Assembly (NCBI GenBank): GCA_026419785.1
Contig: JAODTK010001599.1
Coordinates: 186,001 to 250,000, forward strand
From: Sclerodactyla briareus
Taxonomy: Eukaryota > Echinodermata > Holothuroidea > Dendrochirotida > Sclerodactylidae
Length of the DNA stretch: 64,000 nucleotides
Direction: 5' to 3'
The notes beneath the pieces are model-generated. The model was not told the origin of the DNA and searched no databases. It was given only the letters and a program-made list of their open reading frames with translations. Both the position numbers and the translations under genes were made by a program. Below are positions 23,301-35,785 of the stretch, piece by piece (position 1 is the first letter of the stretch; the number at the start of each line of letters is the position of its first letter).

Positions 23301-25069
23301 TCTGTGCATATTCCGACACGTGGGGGATTTTAGCAAAGGAATGTTTTAGCCTTAGCCTTAGTTCCAACTGAAGGTTACATGCACCTATGGGGATCATAAT
23401 GGTGGGCGTCATAAACGTGTAGGCATAATCACTATAGTCGTCAGTAGTCGCCGCCCTTAAATAAAACTAGACAATGTCGGCGGCTAGATCACCAACGTGT
23501 ATATCCTCTGTAACATGCCGCTATCGGAAGAAGAAGGAAGCATTTTTTTCCCTGAGAGACATATTATTTAAGTGAGATGACTTGGGTTCAGCGTCAAAAG
23601 GCTCGGAATGCCGTTTTCTCTTGAATCGGGGGAAAAAGAAACTTCCAACGATACGTGCCAACGGATGGTGGCCCTCCATTTGATACTCTAAATCGGTTGG
23701 GACCCACTCCCGTTTTCAAAAATCTTGCATCCGCTCCTTCATATTCCCCAAGAAAATTCATAGTGTCCACAGTAACTGACCTACACATGAGATCCTCAGC
23801 ACGTTATTGCGCAATGCACACTGCCAATTGATGGTTCTTGGTTGGCTGCTCGCATTCTGCAGGTTCTGTGAAAATATATTTCTTCGTTAATATCCGATAG
23901 GCCGATTTTCTGTACAAGGTTGCTCATTGATCTTTATATTATTTCCATGGTATCAATGAGAGCTTATTAACTGGTGAATGCAGTGCCTGCTTGCGACGAC
24001 GTTTTTCTTTCTAATGCCCAACCTTTTTCCGACTGCAAAGGTAGGGTACATCTCATCTGGCTGACCTTAGTTTTTCCCCCGAAATTTTGCAGGGACCAGT
24101 TGTGGATAGACCACACCAGGGCTGCAATCGGAGATTGGGATGATAAACAGCCCTATCATGATCATTCAGCCATTGGTTCTTGTTACCCCATTGAAAACTC
24201 CAACAGGATTCTATTGGAATAACCTGAAATTCCTCTCAAATCGATAAGAAAGACCAAAAAAAAGCTGTACTGGCATCCAACTGCCCATCGGATCGTGGTC
24301 AAAACGTGACTGGTTTTTCGTCGTCATCGGCTGCAATTTTCCCCTTTGATTTTTCTTCCTACATATGCAGACTTTTCAATTCATAGACCAAGTAGAGGGA
24401 AATTGAGTGCGAGTTGTGCCGGCATGCATCGTCACATTTAAGGCTGATCGTGTCACAGAATGTTACCCTAACCTGTTTCGCCTGAATCTTATTGATTTAC
24501 GGTGTCTAACCATTCTGTGATATAGCTAATATACTCATACTGGTGTTCTATTTTCCTGAATGGCCACCTCGAGGGTATGGGCCTAACCCGGCGTCTGTGC
24601 ATTGATGGTGTACTCTTTTCGAAGAGAATCTCAGCCTAGTGGAAATATATAGATGGTCTTCGTTTGAATTCGTAAGTTATACGAATTTCTCTGAGTGCAT
24701 TCCCCCCAGAAACAGCTGTCGAACAGCTTTCTCGTGAGGCGTCATAATAGCGGAAATTACGACCTATATGTGTAGCCAAGTGGCCTTTTGAGTCCACGTC
24801 GCGTCACCGACCGTCACGCGTTATAGCTATCGATATGGCCGTACTGTTTGCCGGACACGTGTCAGGACCGCTGCGTAGAGAACGCCTGAGTGTATTTTCG
24901 CTCTCGTCCCACGGTCGCAGAGAAACTAGCCATTGACCAAATATGTCGTGGAACAGTCACACCATCTTACGAACTTCGGTGAACGTCTTTACGATTATTA
25001 CCCTACCCCGGTGGCATGATAAGATTCAATTGCGACTTACGACGAATGCCTGAATACCTAATTGTATAA
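23301..25069. other. Unrecognised stretch
   Basis: About 1.8 kb with no recognisable gene or repeat family. The open frame of 82 codons at 23974-24222 shows no domain. Confidence 0.45.
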
Positions 25070-25420
25070 AGCAGTTCGGATTCTAAGTGCGCCAATGCTC
25101 ACCACCAGAACGTTCGGGCTTAGACGAGATCGGTCAGATTCCCCAATAGCAATAGCGTCACGGCTTATTTTTTGAACTGTCAACACTATTTGAAACGCCA
25201 CCAATTCATCCAATGTTTTTCGGAGGTTGTTGTTTGATAAGTATGGGGGAAACTGTAAATTTTTGTGATGCAGATTCGTAATTTCGGCAGGGTAGTTCCG
25301 AAAGATCGTTCTGCACAATGTACGTTTCAACGTTCGACCGTCGGTCATTCCCTATGCCTTTGACCAATATGATTATCCCTCTCATTAATGTACCCACTCC
25401 GACCGGCTTATTCATCCAAC
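25070..25420 (+). mobile_element. R1 dispersed repeat copy
   Basis: The R1 order is clear: 'tagacgagatcggtcagattcccc', 'acggcttat', 'gaactgtcaacac', 'gataagtatggggga', 'ttttgtgatgcagattcgtaatttc', 'ccgaaagatcgttctgcac', 'caacgttcgaccg', then 'gattatccctctcattaatg'. It shares long blocks with 4730-5110 (inverted) and 35044-35375. Confidence 0.65.
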
Positions 25421-25884
25421 AGCCATGGTATAGTCTAATGTTGTGTGAACGGATTTTGTCTTTTACTTTACTCGCCCTGGCATTACAACCCTCTAGTTGT
25501 TTTAAACGCTGTACAAGGTGGTGGTAACCCTCAGCATGTCGAGTCGGGGTTATACCATGGATCTGTAGGTGGATTAGTTGTAGCTATCAACGTTCGATAT
25601 CACTGAAACATAAATAGTTGGCTGGATCGCAAGATAGTCATCTAGTCTTGAACAGACTAGCCCAGTGGGGGCGCAGAATGGCAGTGCGGTATCAGTTGAC
25701 GCTTTGAAAGCAAACATTTTACATTTTAGCTCCAGCATCATGGAGCGCCCCCCTCTAGCTCTCGACAGGTGTCTGTACTTCCAGTTGTGATTTCCGTGTT
25801 TCACTTCCTGGTCCCCTCCTTGATGCAGTGACGAACTTGTTGGTTTCTGTTTAATATTGTAATTTTGCGGGTAGTCGTATAGTC
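25421..25884. other. Unrecognised stretch
   Basis: No gene or repeat recognised. Confidence 0.5.
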
Positions 25885-26190
25885 TCACGTCAGGCCAGTT
25901 GTTTAGCAGTCAACTTGGGACTGGGTCTTCTGCTCCTTTAGATTCCGAGAAAGCGGTCGGAACATGTAGGCACTGATCGTCCTGTCGATGGGGACCCAAA
26001 CGTGCGGTGCCCGGGCACGTTATGATTGAAAACACCCCTCGGCCCATTGCATGCCTCGATATCATTTGCGCACGAGTCTAGAAAAAAGAGGTGTTTTCTG
26101 CGGTGGTCATCCACGATCAATACGGCCAGGGTTCCTTGATGAACCTCACCTGGCCTCCTGAACCCGTAAAAATCAGAACAAATTTTAATC
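25885..26190 (+). mobile_element. SINE-A copy, 5'-truncated
   Basis: It contains the SINE-A body blocks 'gagaaagcggtcggaac', 'cactgatcgtcctgtcgatggggac', 'cgatatcatttgcgcacgagtc', 'gtggtcatccacgatcaatacggcc' and 'ttgatgaacctcacctggc...ctgaacccgt'. The tRNA-like head with a clear B-box is missing, so this is a 5'-truncated copy. It ends near 26190. Confidence 0.65.
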
Positions 26191-26524
26191 ATTCTGCCAG
26201 ATTGATCATTTTGAAAAATATAATCGGGGTTCATTGACAGGGGAAACAGTGTACATTACGCCAATTCTCAGCATTCAGTGGTTTACAGGAGAGTCATCGA
26301 AAAATATTAAAACATTGAGAAGCAACAATTTTAGATCAATCCAAATTCATCAAAATAAGTAGAGGTGAAAGTACTAAAAATTGCGGCGAAGAAGTGGCAC
26401 TTAATACATTTTTTTTGCATGAACTAGCTTTCCGGGTATTCAGATCACGAAACGAAATTGCCGTAATTAGGAATAGCAAAAGAAGCAATCCCCATTGGTT
26501 TATCTATTATCTACCTACACTCTG

Positions 26525-26640
26525 AAGATATTGGGTCAAATTGATCCAGAATTGGGTTAGAAAGAGACCAACAATGTTGTGGGTCAAAGTTTGACCAGGT
26601 GGACTTCAATTGGCCCACTTGGGGTTCAATTTCGTACAGA
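26525..26640 (+). repeat. TTGGGTCAA-type short repeat
   Basis: Variants of the words TTGGGTCAA, TTTGACC and TTGGCCCA alternate ('attgggtcaaattgatcc', 'gtgggtcaaagtttgacc', 'acttggggttcaattt'), giving a self-similar segment of diverged units of about 15-30 bp. Class unknown. Confidence 0.5.
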
Positions 26641-29261
26641 AAAAATGGTTGAGTCCATAATGATCATTATACATACGCATTTTCAGATTATACCCACAAA
26701 GTTGTGTAATTTCTACAACACCGGGGTAGGAGTGCTAGTTAGTAGTTACGCAATCATGTTAAGAGTGCAGAGTTCTCGAGTGTGAAAACATTGTTTTGTT
26801 AGTTCGAAACAATGGCAATTTGAAAATCTCCAGATATCTCCAAATTATGAGAATCGTGAAATCGCCCTCCTAATTCGGAATTTATCAAATAATTTCGACC
26901 CAATCGAAGTTGCGGGAAAACTTCAAAGTTTTGTGAAAAACGACTGGTATCACTGCTATTTTTATTCCGAGTATTTATAAAATGTGACAGTTTGTTTAAA
27001 TGCAAAAACTGGTGCTCTCTCGAAATTAACTATTTGTGTAATCCTACGTTTCGTACTTTTTCGCCGTTGGTCACAAAATTTGAAGAAACGAACGGTTGGG
27101 GACGCTACTCAGCTCTAGAGCACGGTACTATCTCTGATTAATCACGCAGTACAGCTGATGCTAATCTAGTTGCACTTCATTGACTTGACATATTTAGAGA
27201 ATTTGAGAGATGACAAGCGGAACAAACAGGAAATGCACCTAAATCACACGAGTAATTATCTGATTCCGCGGGCACTGAGTAGCTGAGCGCCATGGAACAA
27301 TGCGGAATTCCGTGCCGCATTCACGACAAATGATTCTCTGGATATCTCCCTATAGTCAGCCAATTTACGTCCAAATCCATCAGTTGCTATATATTTAAGG
27401 TCCTTTGCATCATATACAGTTTATTACCCAACATATCTGTTTTCACATTCATTCCGCGCCAACGTATCCTGGCCGCGATTGGTTAATTTGAGGTATTTGC
27501 ATGTATATTCGCATGATACAACCAGTTTCGCGAACATGCGACCTGCCCATGCCCATCATTATGGCCAACTGTATGGGCCAATATGGTTAATTTAATTAAG
27601 AAATAACCTTTTCAAAACCTCCCACAATAATTGAGAAACAAAATTCGCTGCATTTTGGCGGAGAAGATGAAGCCATAACTTGACCTGATTGATACAGAAA
27701 CAGGAAGAAAGAAAAAAAAACTTCCTGGTATACCTCGGGAGGAAATTTCAGATATCCTACCGTTTCTAGGACACCGGGAAAATCATTTCGGCGTGGAAAG
27801 GTGGCCGCGACGCATGCCATATAGCCTGGTCGGCTATGGCCGTCAGTGAAAAGTTGTCTTTACCAGAATTAATTCTGCGGGTTTTAGCGCGTCTGTTCAT
27901 CCAGGAGTAACGATTTTGCACAAATTATATTGTCCCTTTGGGAGTTTAAATGATACGGAGGATGACCACTCCTACGTAGTCACTAGAGAATCTTTCCCCT
28001 TCCAGCAATTCCCGGGCCACAAACACCCACTCCCAAACATCAGCCATGTTCGGTTAAATGACAATCTTTCTCCTGCCGCGGTTTGAACAAAATGGTATAA
28101 TTATTTGAATTCAGTGGTTATTGAGTGCGACCACGGATTGGCGCCAGAGTTTTAAGCTCCCAATAAATAGTATTGTTTGAACAGAGAACGCGACCACACA
28201 CATTAGTTACCTAAGATCAATACACGGATCGATTTTGTAACTTGAATGATACCACATTTTGGAGATAGAGGAATGCTGGTGATTTATTCGGTAGATATAT
28301 ACATCACCCCAGCAATCACCAAACGTATCATAACATTTGAAAAAAAAGCTTCCAAAGTTGTTTCCTAACGTTTTGACGGTGGTGATAGGACATAGGCAAC
28401 TTGTTTTCAGCGATTATTAATCTCAATTATTGTTACAACGACAACGGGGGTTAATTTAATTATTACATCACAGAATAATAATATTGAAAAAATGACAACC
28501 ATTTTCCAATTTTAACGTTTCAACAACGTATTCGGTTGGCTGGGACTGTATCGGATGCAGTATTTTCTCAATATGATCCTACACTCTACCGAGGACTATA
28601 CTTAATTCCCTTCTCGCCAATTTACTATCATCAATAATGTCCAGTTTCATACTATTGCAAGGGCGGCGATTCGTGTTGGCGATTGGGGGACAGACAAGAT
28701 GAATACTATCTAAGCGGAGTGCTACCGCAGGTTGGTGCGTGCATTACAAGACTTTCTTTCGTGACAGACCCCTAGATTGTGGGAAACGGCACTTTCCGTG
28801 CCTAATGGCGAAAGAAAGCAGCATTTCTAAAATTGATAACAATTTCAAGTTTTGCGTTGGGTGCTGTGACATCCCAAAATACGATGCAAGTGAGTTCACG
28901 GTAATGGAAGGAGCAATGGAAATGGGCAATGTCAACACCCACTATGTTCGCGCGAAGCGTGAGATTTTCCAGGATCCAATTTGACCAACGACATTGCACT
29001 GACCCCTCTCTGACCTATCACTTAGATAGGCCTGAGGTTTCTACTCAAAGATTACGGCATCCATTTTTATCTTCTTTGCGGACCACAGCCGCTTGGGAGG
29101 GATACTTCCAATTGGGGCCAGACAGGTACGGTAGCCAATGAAGGAAAAATGAGTTACACAGAGTAAAACCGCAACTGCGCGCAAAGCGCTCGCGAGAATT
29201 TACAATTTGAACAATTTAATCGAGAGGTCAGGCCAATCTTTTGGACACGGTATGTTCAACT
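26641..29261. other. Unrecognised stretch
   Basis: About 2.6 kb without recognisable genes or repeats; mostly AT-rich single-copy-looking sequence with open frames of 81 codons or fewer. Confidence 0.45.
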
Positions 29262-29790
29262 GAATTTCAAATCATGTCTTTGCACGAACGGTGGCGTTCT
29301 CTGGCCGAATCTCCGATGGCTATTTTGAGGGTCTCAACCCGCGCCGTGTTCCCCCTTATAGTATATGCAACGTGCACGCACCCAACTTTCAACAGTGGTC
29401 GCACCCATGAATCGATTGCTGAATAAATTTGCAAATAACCATATATGCCAGAAAATTATCAGGTTCCCGCAGGTGGTTAGACTTACCTCGTGCCTCAGCC
29501 TCTCCCTTCAGAAACAAAGAAGTTTACACTTGGGGGCATCCCATACGAAAATTCAGGCAAGAAGCCCTTTTCTCCACCTGAATTTTTAATCATGTCTTTT
29601 TGACAAACGCAATTTGTGCGTCCAGGCCGGCATTTCGATGCCGCACCGTAAGCCCTCATAGTGATAGTATGCGACCGTGCCACCCAACTTTCAACAGTGG
29701 TCGCACCATGAATATAAAAAGAATCACAGGTCCCGTAAAGTGGTAGACCTACCTCCCCGGGCCGTAGCCTCAACCTCCTTCACCTCAGAT
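29262..29790. repeat. Duplication, period about 302 bp
   Basis: Two collinear copies. The block CACCCAACTTTCAACAGTGG, continuing into TCGCAC, is identical at 29379 and 29681. Other matching pairs are 'aatcatgtctttgcac / aatcatgtctttttgac', 'ccccttatagtatatgcaacgtgcac / ccctcatagtgatagtatgcgaccgtgc', 'gtggttagacttacctcg / gtggtagacctacctccc' and 'gcctcagcctctccctt / gtagcctcaacctcctt'. Divergence is moderate. Confidence 0.75.
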
Positions 29791-32700
29791 TTGCGATGTA
29801 TTTCGTTTGTTTTTATTCAAATAACTGGGCCCTAAACAGGAACATCAATGAAAGAACGATTAAAACACCAAGATGGTAAAGCCAGTCTTAGCAAGGCGAT
29901 TATCGAAGGAGAACCCATCTTCCTGTATTCCATTGAGAATTAAAAAACCCAGGGTTAAATTCGGCATTTATTTTGTTAAGGAACATATGTCTGGACAAGG
30001 CACTAGTCAGAACACTACCGGTACATAAAATATCCGAAAATTGAGCAGCAGGATTCACTCAACTCGGTCGTTTAGTCATAATGCATTCGTTTAACCGGGG
30101 CTTGGAAATGTCGGAAACAGTGTAAGCAAAATAGCAGGCGGGCTCAAATTGGGGGGGGGGGGACAAAATGCATTGGTCCCCAACCGAAATATTGGGGGGC
30201 GCCGTCACGTCAGCCGGCCTAAATATCGGTTGGGGTTTCTGTGTACCGTTCTATCGGAATTTTTTGGCTTGACCCAACTCAAGAGCGCACGAATGGGGAG
30301 ACCATAATGCGCATATGACCTTTAAATTTTCCCAGAACAAAGGGAGATGCTATTTCGATTTCGTATATATATGATAGACCATTATTCTGAATCAGATGGA
30401 ATAATTTGTTTCTTTCAATTTCAGCAGTCCATGTGTCGTCGGGCCTGTTCATGTAGGCTAGAAACAAGAATTGAATGGCATGACTAGTCTCCAGACCTAC
30501 TTCACTGTCCTACCTGCACCGTGGGTTGTGGGACTGAACAGAACAATAGCATGAATCAGGCATTTTGATACTACCCCCCTTCTCTAAGAGATATCCCAGG
30601 AGTATATATAGGTGGACCACATCGACCAAACAAATTTTAAAATATATATATTATGATTAGAAATTCCATGGAATATTACAAATTTAGCATGAATACTGTA
30701 AATTAGACTACTTATACATTTTATAACAGGGACAATTTTTGTGTGTGTTGGGGGGGGGGGGGGGGGTGGGGGGTTAGGTAGCACAACTATAGCGTTACAA
30801 TAATTACAAAAAATGGGGACACTCCCGCCCATTATATGTCCTACCCTCCTCCGGACACCGAACACTTGGAATATTTTTTCATTGTACTTTCAGAAAGCTG
30901 TCTACGCTTGTGCGGTATAACTTTCGTTTCACCAAGGAATTTCGGATGTTTTTATAACCAGGAACGGCCAACCCCGAGCGTTTGTCCGTTATATGATTCT
31001 GCCCCCGGACATCTTGAGGTCATTACCCACCCTACCGCCTTGATTTAGGTAACAATACCCTACGTCATTGACTGACACTAATATCTTTGTCCTATCGTCA
31101 GATTAACCCATTCGCCACTCCGTAGTATTCTCTCCGAAATGGTCAAAACTTTAGTAAGTTGGGCTAAGCCCCTCAATCACCTATCTTAGGGAACGTCCGA
31201 AAGATATTCTGTCACTAACTAATGGTTGAGCGCGTGGTCTTTTTTTATTTCGGCGATTCAATCCTCGATTTCCGAGTCAGGTCATGTAAGCCGGCACACT
31301 GGCGTCAATCGACATATCGAACGGTCAGAATAATGATTAATTGCCATTATGGTCAAAGTTGTATGAAATCATAGAGGTCTATTGCGTTTCCAAGAGTATA
31401 ATTTGGCTTTTCCTTTTTACGGCTGACCAGTCAGAACGTTCGTCCCCCGAGCAGATGCTGATATGGGTCAATTAAAACAAAGGGCTGGGAATGAATCAGT
31501 GGAAATTGAGCCGGCTAATTCGTGAGAAATTACTTAACTACTGTAAGTGAGACGGTTTTTAGAATGGCCGGAAATATCAGATCAAAAAGTCAACAAGATA
31601 GCTTCATGGTTGATTTGCAACCGATTTCGATCAAGTTCAATCCCCTGTGTGATTGCAGTCGCCATATCCAGTGCAGTGTGAAACCAAAAGCGGGATAAGA
31701 TATTAATAAGTCAATCATAAGCCCTCATAAGCAGATGGGGTTTTCCAATAATTTACCGCTTGATATTTCATCGATTCAAGAAAAAAACCTCGTTCGAACT
31801 TTTTCGGCGCACCAATCGCCCAAGCAGCTTACGCCAATCATCTGTCAGCGTTGGTTGGTATCTACTGATTTAGTAGATGCATCAGTAGGATATACAATCT
31901 ATTCGCATGCGATTAGGCGATTAGGCGAATGCATGCAATGGTATGGGACAACTATTTGAAAAGTCACAATAATTGATACCATTCATGCCATTGGGAAAAT
32001 TTCTTTGAAGAGATGATTTTCCCAGCCGTGAAACGCGGATTTATGATACCGGGTGACATTGAAGAATTGAACGTCAAGTGCGGCTCTTGAATTACTTTGA
32101 AAGCCTGATATATTTGTATCGATTATATTAAGAATTTCTTTTTGGTGCTGTGTTCAAGTTCGGGACCAATCGACTGGGCTGATCAATCAGCCGTGTCATT
32201 GAATATCTTGGTCCTTCATCCTGCAATACTCCCAAAACATAAGGTTTTTACTGGGAGTGTGGACGGCTAATTAACAACTGAAAGTTCCTCAGGCACTACA
32301 GCCTTGGATATTCGGGAATTTTTTACTACAGTCTCTTGCAAATCATTCCAAGCTTCCAACGACCTTGCAAAATATTCGTAAACAGTCGGGCTGGCGAGAA
32401 ACATTGAACTGATTGGTGTAACCTCCCACCTATATCTATCTGGCTCCGGGCTAGTGTAATCTCGTTAATCAATGTCTAACAGTCTATTGACTATTCACCA
32501 TTTTTATTACGAACAAGGTCAGACGATGAGCTTCTCTCACTATGCTCTGATTAATTGCTCTAATAAAGCCAGCAAGACTCGTCTCCCTATCACAAGTGGT
32601 AGTGACAAATATTGTTGCCTGACGTCGTTGAGCTTCCCATGGCTGGCCTGTCTTCTCTATGAGATCAAGTCAGGAAACAAGGCAGCAGTAGCATTTAAAG

Positions 32701-32827
32701 TGAAAGAAAGGGAAAATGATCCAGGTGTCGCGAACAAGCCTTTGTCTGATTTCATGGTTTGAAGGCGCCAAATTTGTGGATTTAGTAGTTCTCCAACTCC
32801 ATACCGGTACCTCGCATAAGCCTGTTT
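29791..32827. other. Unrecognised stretch with G tracts
   Basis: A 3-kb interval with no recognisable gene. A G12 run is at 30151-30162 and a G17 run at 30750-30766. An imperfect hairpin is at 30178-30235. Open frames of 96 and 102 codons near 32470-32965 show no domain, and the latter overlaps SINE-B. Confidence 0.45.
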
Positions 32828-33232
32828 CACGCGTGTGGAGGGGGACAGCTCAGTCTGTAGAGCTCCAGACTGCAAAACCATTGATTGCGAGTTTCGGAGC
32901 CCATTGGAAGCTTCGAGGAAATTTCCGCAGTTCTGTTTGACAAGGCATGTCCCCTGAATATTCACGTCAACCCCACGTGTTAAAGTGGGTACCTGTGAGG
33001 TGACTTGTGAAGAGTAGCGAGAGCGCCGTATGTGGCAGCCCTATTGGAAAGTCCCCCGGGGGACACATGATGAAGCGACTTACTGGAATGGTGCGTCGGT
33101 AGAGAACCAGCAAGATGATGCTGCTATATAGTACGGGTGTGACAATCACTATGATTCAGGGATAATATCTGTACAGCGCTTTGAGCATGTCTTCGACGTG
33201 GAAAAGCGCTTATAGAGAACGAACATTATTGT
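32828..33232 (+). mobile_element. SINE-B copy, full length, with L2-like tail
   Basis: About 400 bp. The head reads AGCTCAGTCTGTAGAGCTCC (A-box-like), followed by a diverged B-box, GCGAGTTTCGGAGCC. The body shares 'atttccgcagttctgtttgacaaggcatgtcc' with 21570-21605. The end reads 'tacagcgctttgagcatg', then 'gaaaagcgcttatagagaacg', then 'aacattattg'. That tail resembles the 3' end of the L2-like LINE at 46285-46335 ('aagcgcttcgag ... gcactatataaac ... attatt'), as expected for a SINE mobilised by that LINE. Confidence 0.8.
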
Positions 33233-33235
33233 AAG

Positions 33236-33440
33236 GTGGCATGCTCACCACTAAACAGCCGGGGGTGGACGAGATCCCCCCCCCCCATTGGTCCATCATT
33301 ACGGCTATTTTCAAACGTCAGCACTTTTTGGACACAAACCAATTGATCCATCTTTTCGATGTAATGCTAGATAAGTTGGGAGGGAGGTCAAGTTTAAGTT
33401 AGTGCTGATGCTGGAAACTATAGTTTAATGTTTGCCACAT
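33236..33440 (+). mobile_element. R1 dispersed repeat copy
   Basis: It begins immediately after the SINE-B tail with 'ggtggcatgctcaccac', 'gggggtggacgagatcccccc', 'cattacggctattttcaaacgtcagcac', 'aaccaattgatccatc' and 'ttagtgctgatgctgg'. The order matches 35044-35375 and 53655-53960. Its direct abutment with SINE-B suggests insertion of one into or beside the other. Confidence 0.6.
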
Positions 33441-34059
33441 AGTGTGCAACGTCGGAACAGCCAGTACCCGATAAACCTTTGACACATAGAATATCATTCA
33501 TAACATATAAACGTGAAACGTTATTATCTAAGTAGGCGTTGCGATATGAAGGAAAGTAGAAGCCTACATGGGGCGATGTAGGCTATTTACAGTTTTTCAA
33601 AGACTTACACGTATGAAAAGGAACCGTTAATTTGCATAATTGTCACAATGGGCTCACAAGCATTGTTGAAAGTTCTTCCAGCATAAACACACATGACGCG
33701 CAGCAGTACACAACTAAAGTTGTTATTCTTTCCACTGAATCCTGAATTTTTAAAAACTTCTTAAATCCCTCGTTGCCTATTGGATAAACCACCACCATAC
33801 TTTCCTACTACCCCTTTGCAGTGAAAAAACCACTAGGTGGTGTTTGCATAGTAGACGAAAGACACGAAAGGCAAGACAACAGGAGTAACCCGCCATAATA
33901 GTGGTTGAAACTGCGATTGAAATCAGATTAATCAGTTATTGTCAGGGCGCTAGGGAAAAGTGACGTCACAAAAAAAAACCCGTCTCAACGCAATTTTATA
34001 TACAGACGATGGGAAGTTTTCTAGCGAACATCATAAACGGACACGTCATTCTATGATAG
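33441..34059. other. Unrecognised stretch
   Basis: No gene or repeat family recognised. Confidence 0.5.
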
Positions 34060-34505
34060 GGTGCTGAGATGGACATCTCTATATGTTCCAAAAGTTCTAT
34101 ATTTCGACGACGTCCCCATATTCCGACGTATCTATGTTCAGACATCCCTGGCATTACGACATCTCGGTGTTTCGAAAACAATATGTTCGGAAGTCTCATA
34201 TTCCGACGTCTCATGTTTCCGACAATAGTACTTTGGTTACAGATACAAATGTACGTTACGCCGATAGAAAATGTTTCAAGTCAAAGTACGTTTTACCATT
34301 AGTGACATCGATAACAAAGTACATTTTGTCGGAACATAGAGACACGTTCTGAACATGAGAAGTCTCTATATAGAGTTGTCGGGACATAAAGGTGTACCGA
34401 AAATAAAACATACGTATATGAAGTCTCTATATTTCGAGTCTATCATATTCCGACAAAAAATTGTATTACTTTGGTGCCAATTTGTCGGAACAGAGATATG
34501 TAACA
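34060..34505. repeat. TTCCGAC / GTCGGAA fold-back repeat
   Basis: The left part carries diverged tandem units around 'catattccgacgtctctatgtt' on the + strand (TTTCGACG, TTCCGACG, TTCCGACA). The right part carries the reverse complement words GTCGGAACATAGAGAC near 34329 and TTTGTCGGAACAGAGA near 34483, alternating with forward copies. 'attccgacaaaaaat ... aatttgtcggaac' can pair at about 34448-34493. I read this as a self-complementary, satellite-like or MITE-derived repeat; no protein is implied. Confidence 0.65.
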
Positions 34506-35043
34506 GGGTTGTGTGAGGCGGAATAAATTATTGCCTTATTCAGTTGCCAATTTACTAAACTGTCAACAACTCTTGTTGCTATATTCTCGAAGTTTCAGCT
34601 CGAGTTGTGGAAATTCCGTCATCAGCAGAAAAAGCGATTTAGCTTGTATGAGCTTTGAATATCCGAGTGGCGAGTGCTCCATCCTGCGTGCATTACGCTG
34701 CTGAACCCGGCTTCTCACTTCGATGGGTAACTGACATACTCTGGGTGACGTCAAAATTGAAGCAATCAAAGATGTCCACATAATTAACTGTTGATGGGCG
34801 CCCTTGGAAATAGTGCGAATTAACTTTCACGGGATCCGATTTGGGGAGGCTGGCAGGGACCCATAGAACCGCTTAAAAACAATTAGGGGGCCTACAACTC
34901 CTGTTGCAACTCTTTGGGCCGGCAGTTGGGATGAGGCAAAAATTAGCGTATATTAGTATCAAACGACTAGATGCGCACTGCTGACTGGTTTGGATTGTAA
35001 ACATGTGCCAAATATATACAATAAGCCTGTCACGGTTTCAAGA
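34506..35043. other. Unrecognised stretch
   Basis: No gene or repeat family recognised. Confidence 0.5.
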
Positions 35044-35375
35044 GAGCATGCTCACAGGGCAGCAGTAGCGGGTACGACGAGATTTTTCCCATTGGCTAGG
35101 ATCGTAGGCTAATTTTTAAACTGTGACTACTCGTTCGAAAACGAAACCAATTCCTCCAGTGCAGTATGTTATTGTTGATAAGTATGGGGGAACTTTACAA
35201 AGTTAGTGCTGGTATGATAGTAGTTCTCGTCAAAGCAGTTTCGAAAGATCCCCCTGCCTACTGTTTGGCCTGCGTGTGCGTTGTATCCGTTTAATTACTA
35301 CCCGCCTGACCTTTGTCCCCATATCATTATCATATAATTATACTGCAAAACAGTGACAGGCTTATTGGACAGAGG
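35044..35375 (+). mobile_element. R1 dispersed repeat copy
   Basis: R1 order: 'gagcatgctcacagggcagcag', 'gacgagatttttcccattggc', 'aaactgtgactactc', 'ttgttgataagtatgggggaac', 'agttagtgctggtatgatagtagttctcgtc', 'tttcgaaagatccccctgcc' and 'catatcattatca'. It is followed 25 bp later by a SINE-A copy. Confidence 0.65.
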
Positions 35376-35399
35376 TCCAACATACCGGACGTTTTTGGT

Positions 35400-35785
35400 T
35401 TACAGGGAGCGTACCTTGCAGTTCGATGGGAGAGGGTTCTCGTCCCGTGATGGTTCCGCTGTAATGCAGTGTTTTCATGCATGGGATTCGGCTTCGGGAT
35501 ATTCCAACAAGCTCGTCGGTCAGATGTGAACAGTCACGTTGGCCACGGATATTCCGCTCCCCCAGGGTCTAGAAAGTGGTCGGATCCTGGAGTTCACTAA
35601 TTGCTCACAGTTTTGGACGTTAGTAAATGGCGATCCTGGGAGCAGGTTGGGATTAGTCACACTCCTGCTTTGGTATCATCCGAGCACTAGTCGAAGAGAA
35701 GGCGAGTTGTCACCAGTGCTCATCCTTAATCCATACAGCCTGGGTCACTTGATGAGCCCTTGGATTCCTGAACCCTGAGATATCA
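35400..35785 (+). mobile_element. SINE-A copy
   Basis: It shares with 6698-7165 (minus strand) the blocks 'gctcgtcggtcagatgtgaacagtc', 'ttccgctcccccaggg', 'gaaagtggtcggatcctggagttcactaattg', 'cctgggagcaggttgggattagtcacac', 'atcatccgagcactagtcgaagagaaggcgag', 'gtgctcatccttaatccatacagcc' and 'cctgaaccctg'. The tRNA-like B-box region ('gagagggttctcgtcccgtg') is diverged. Confidence 0.75.

Noticed and set aside
31200-31290. Possible tRNA-like head ('ggttgagcgcgtgg ... gattcaatcctcg')
   Set aside because: B-box-like word fits loosely but arm pairing and a repeated body were not found.
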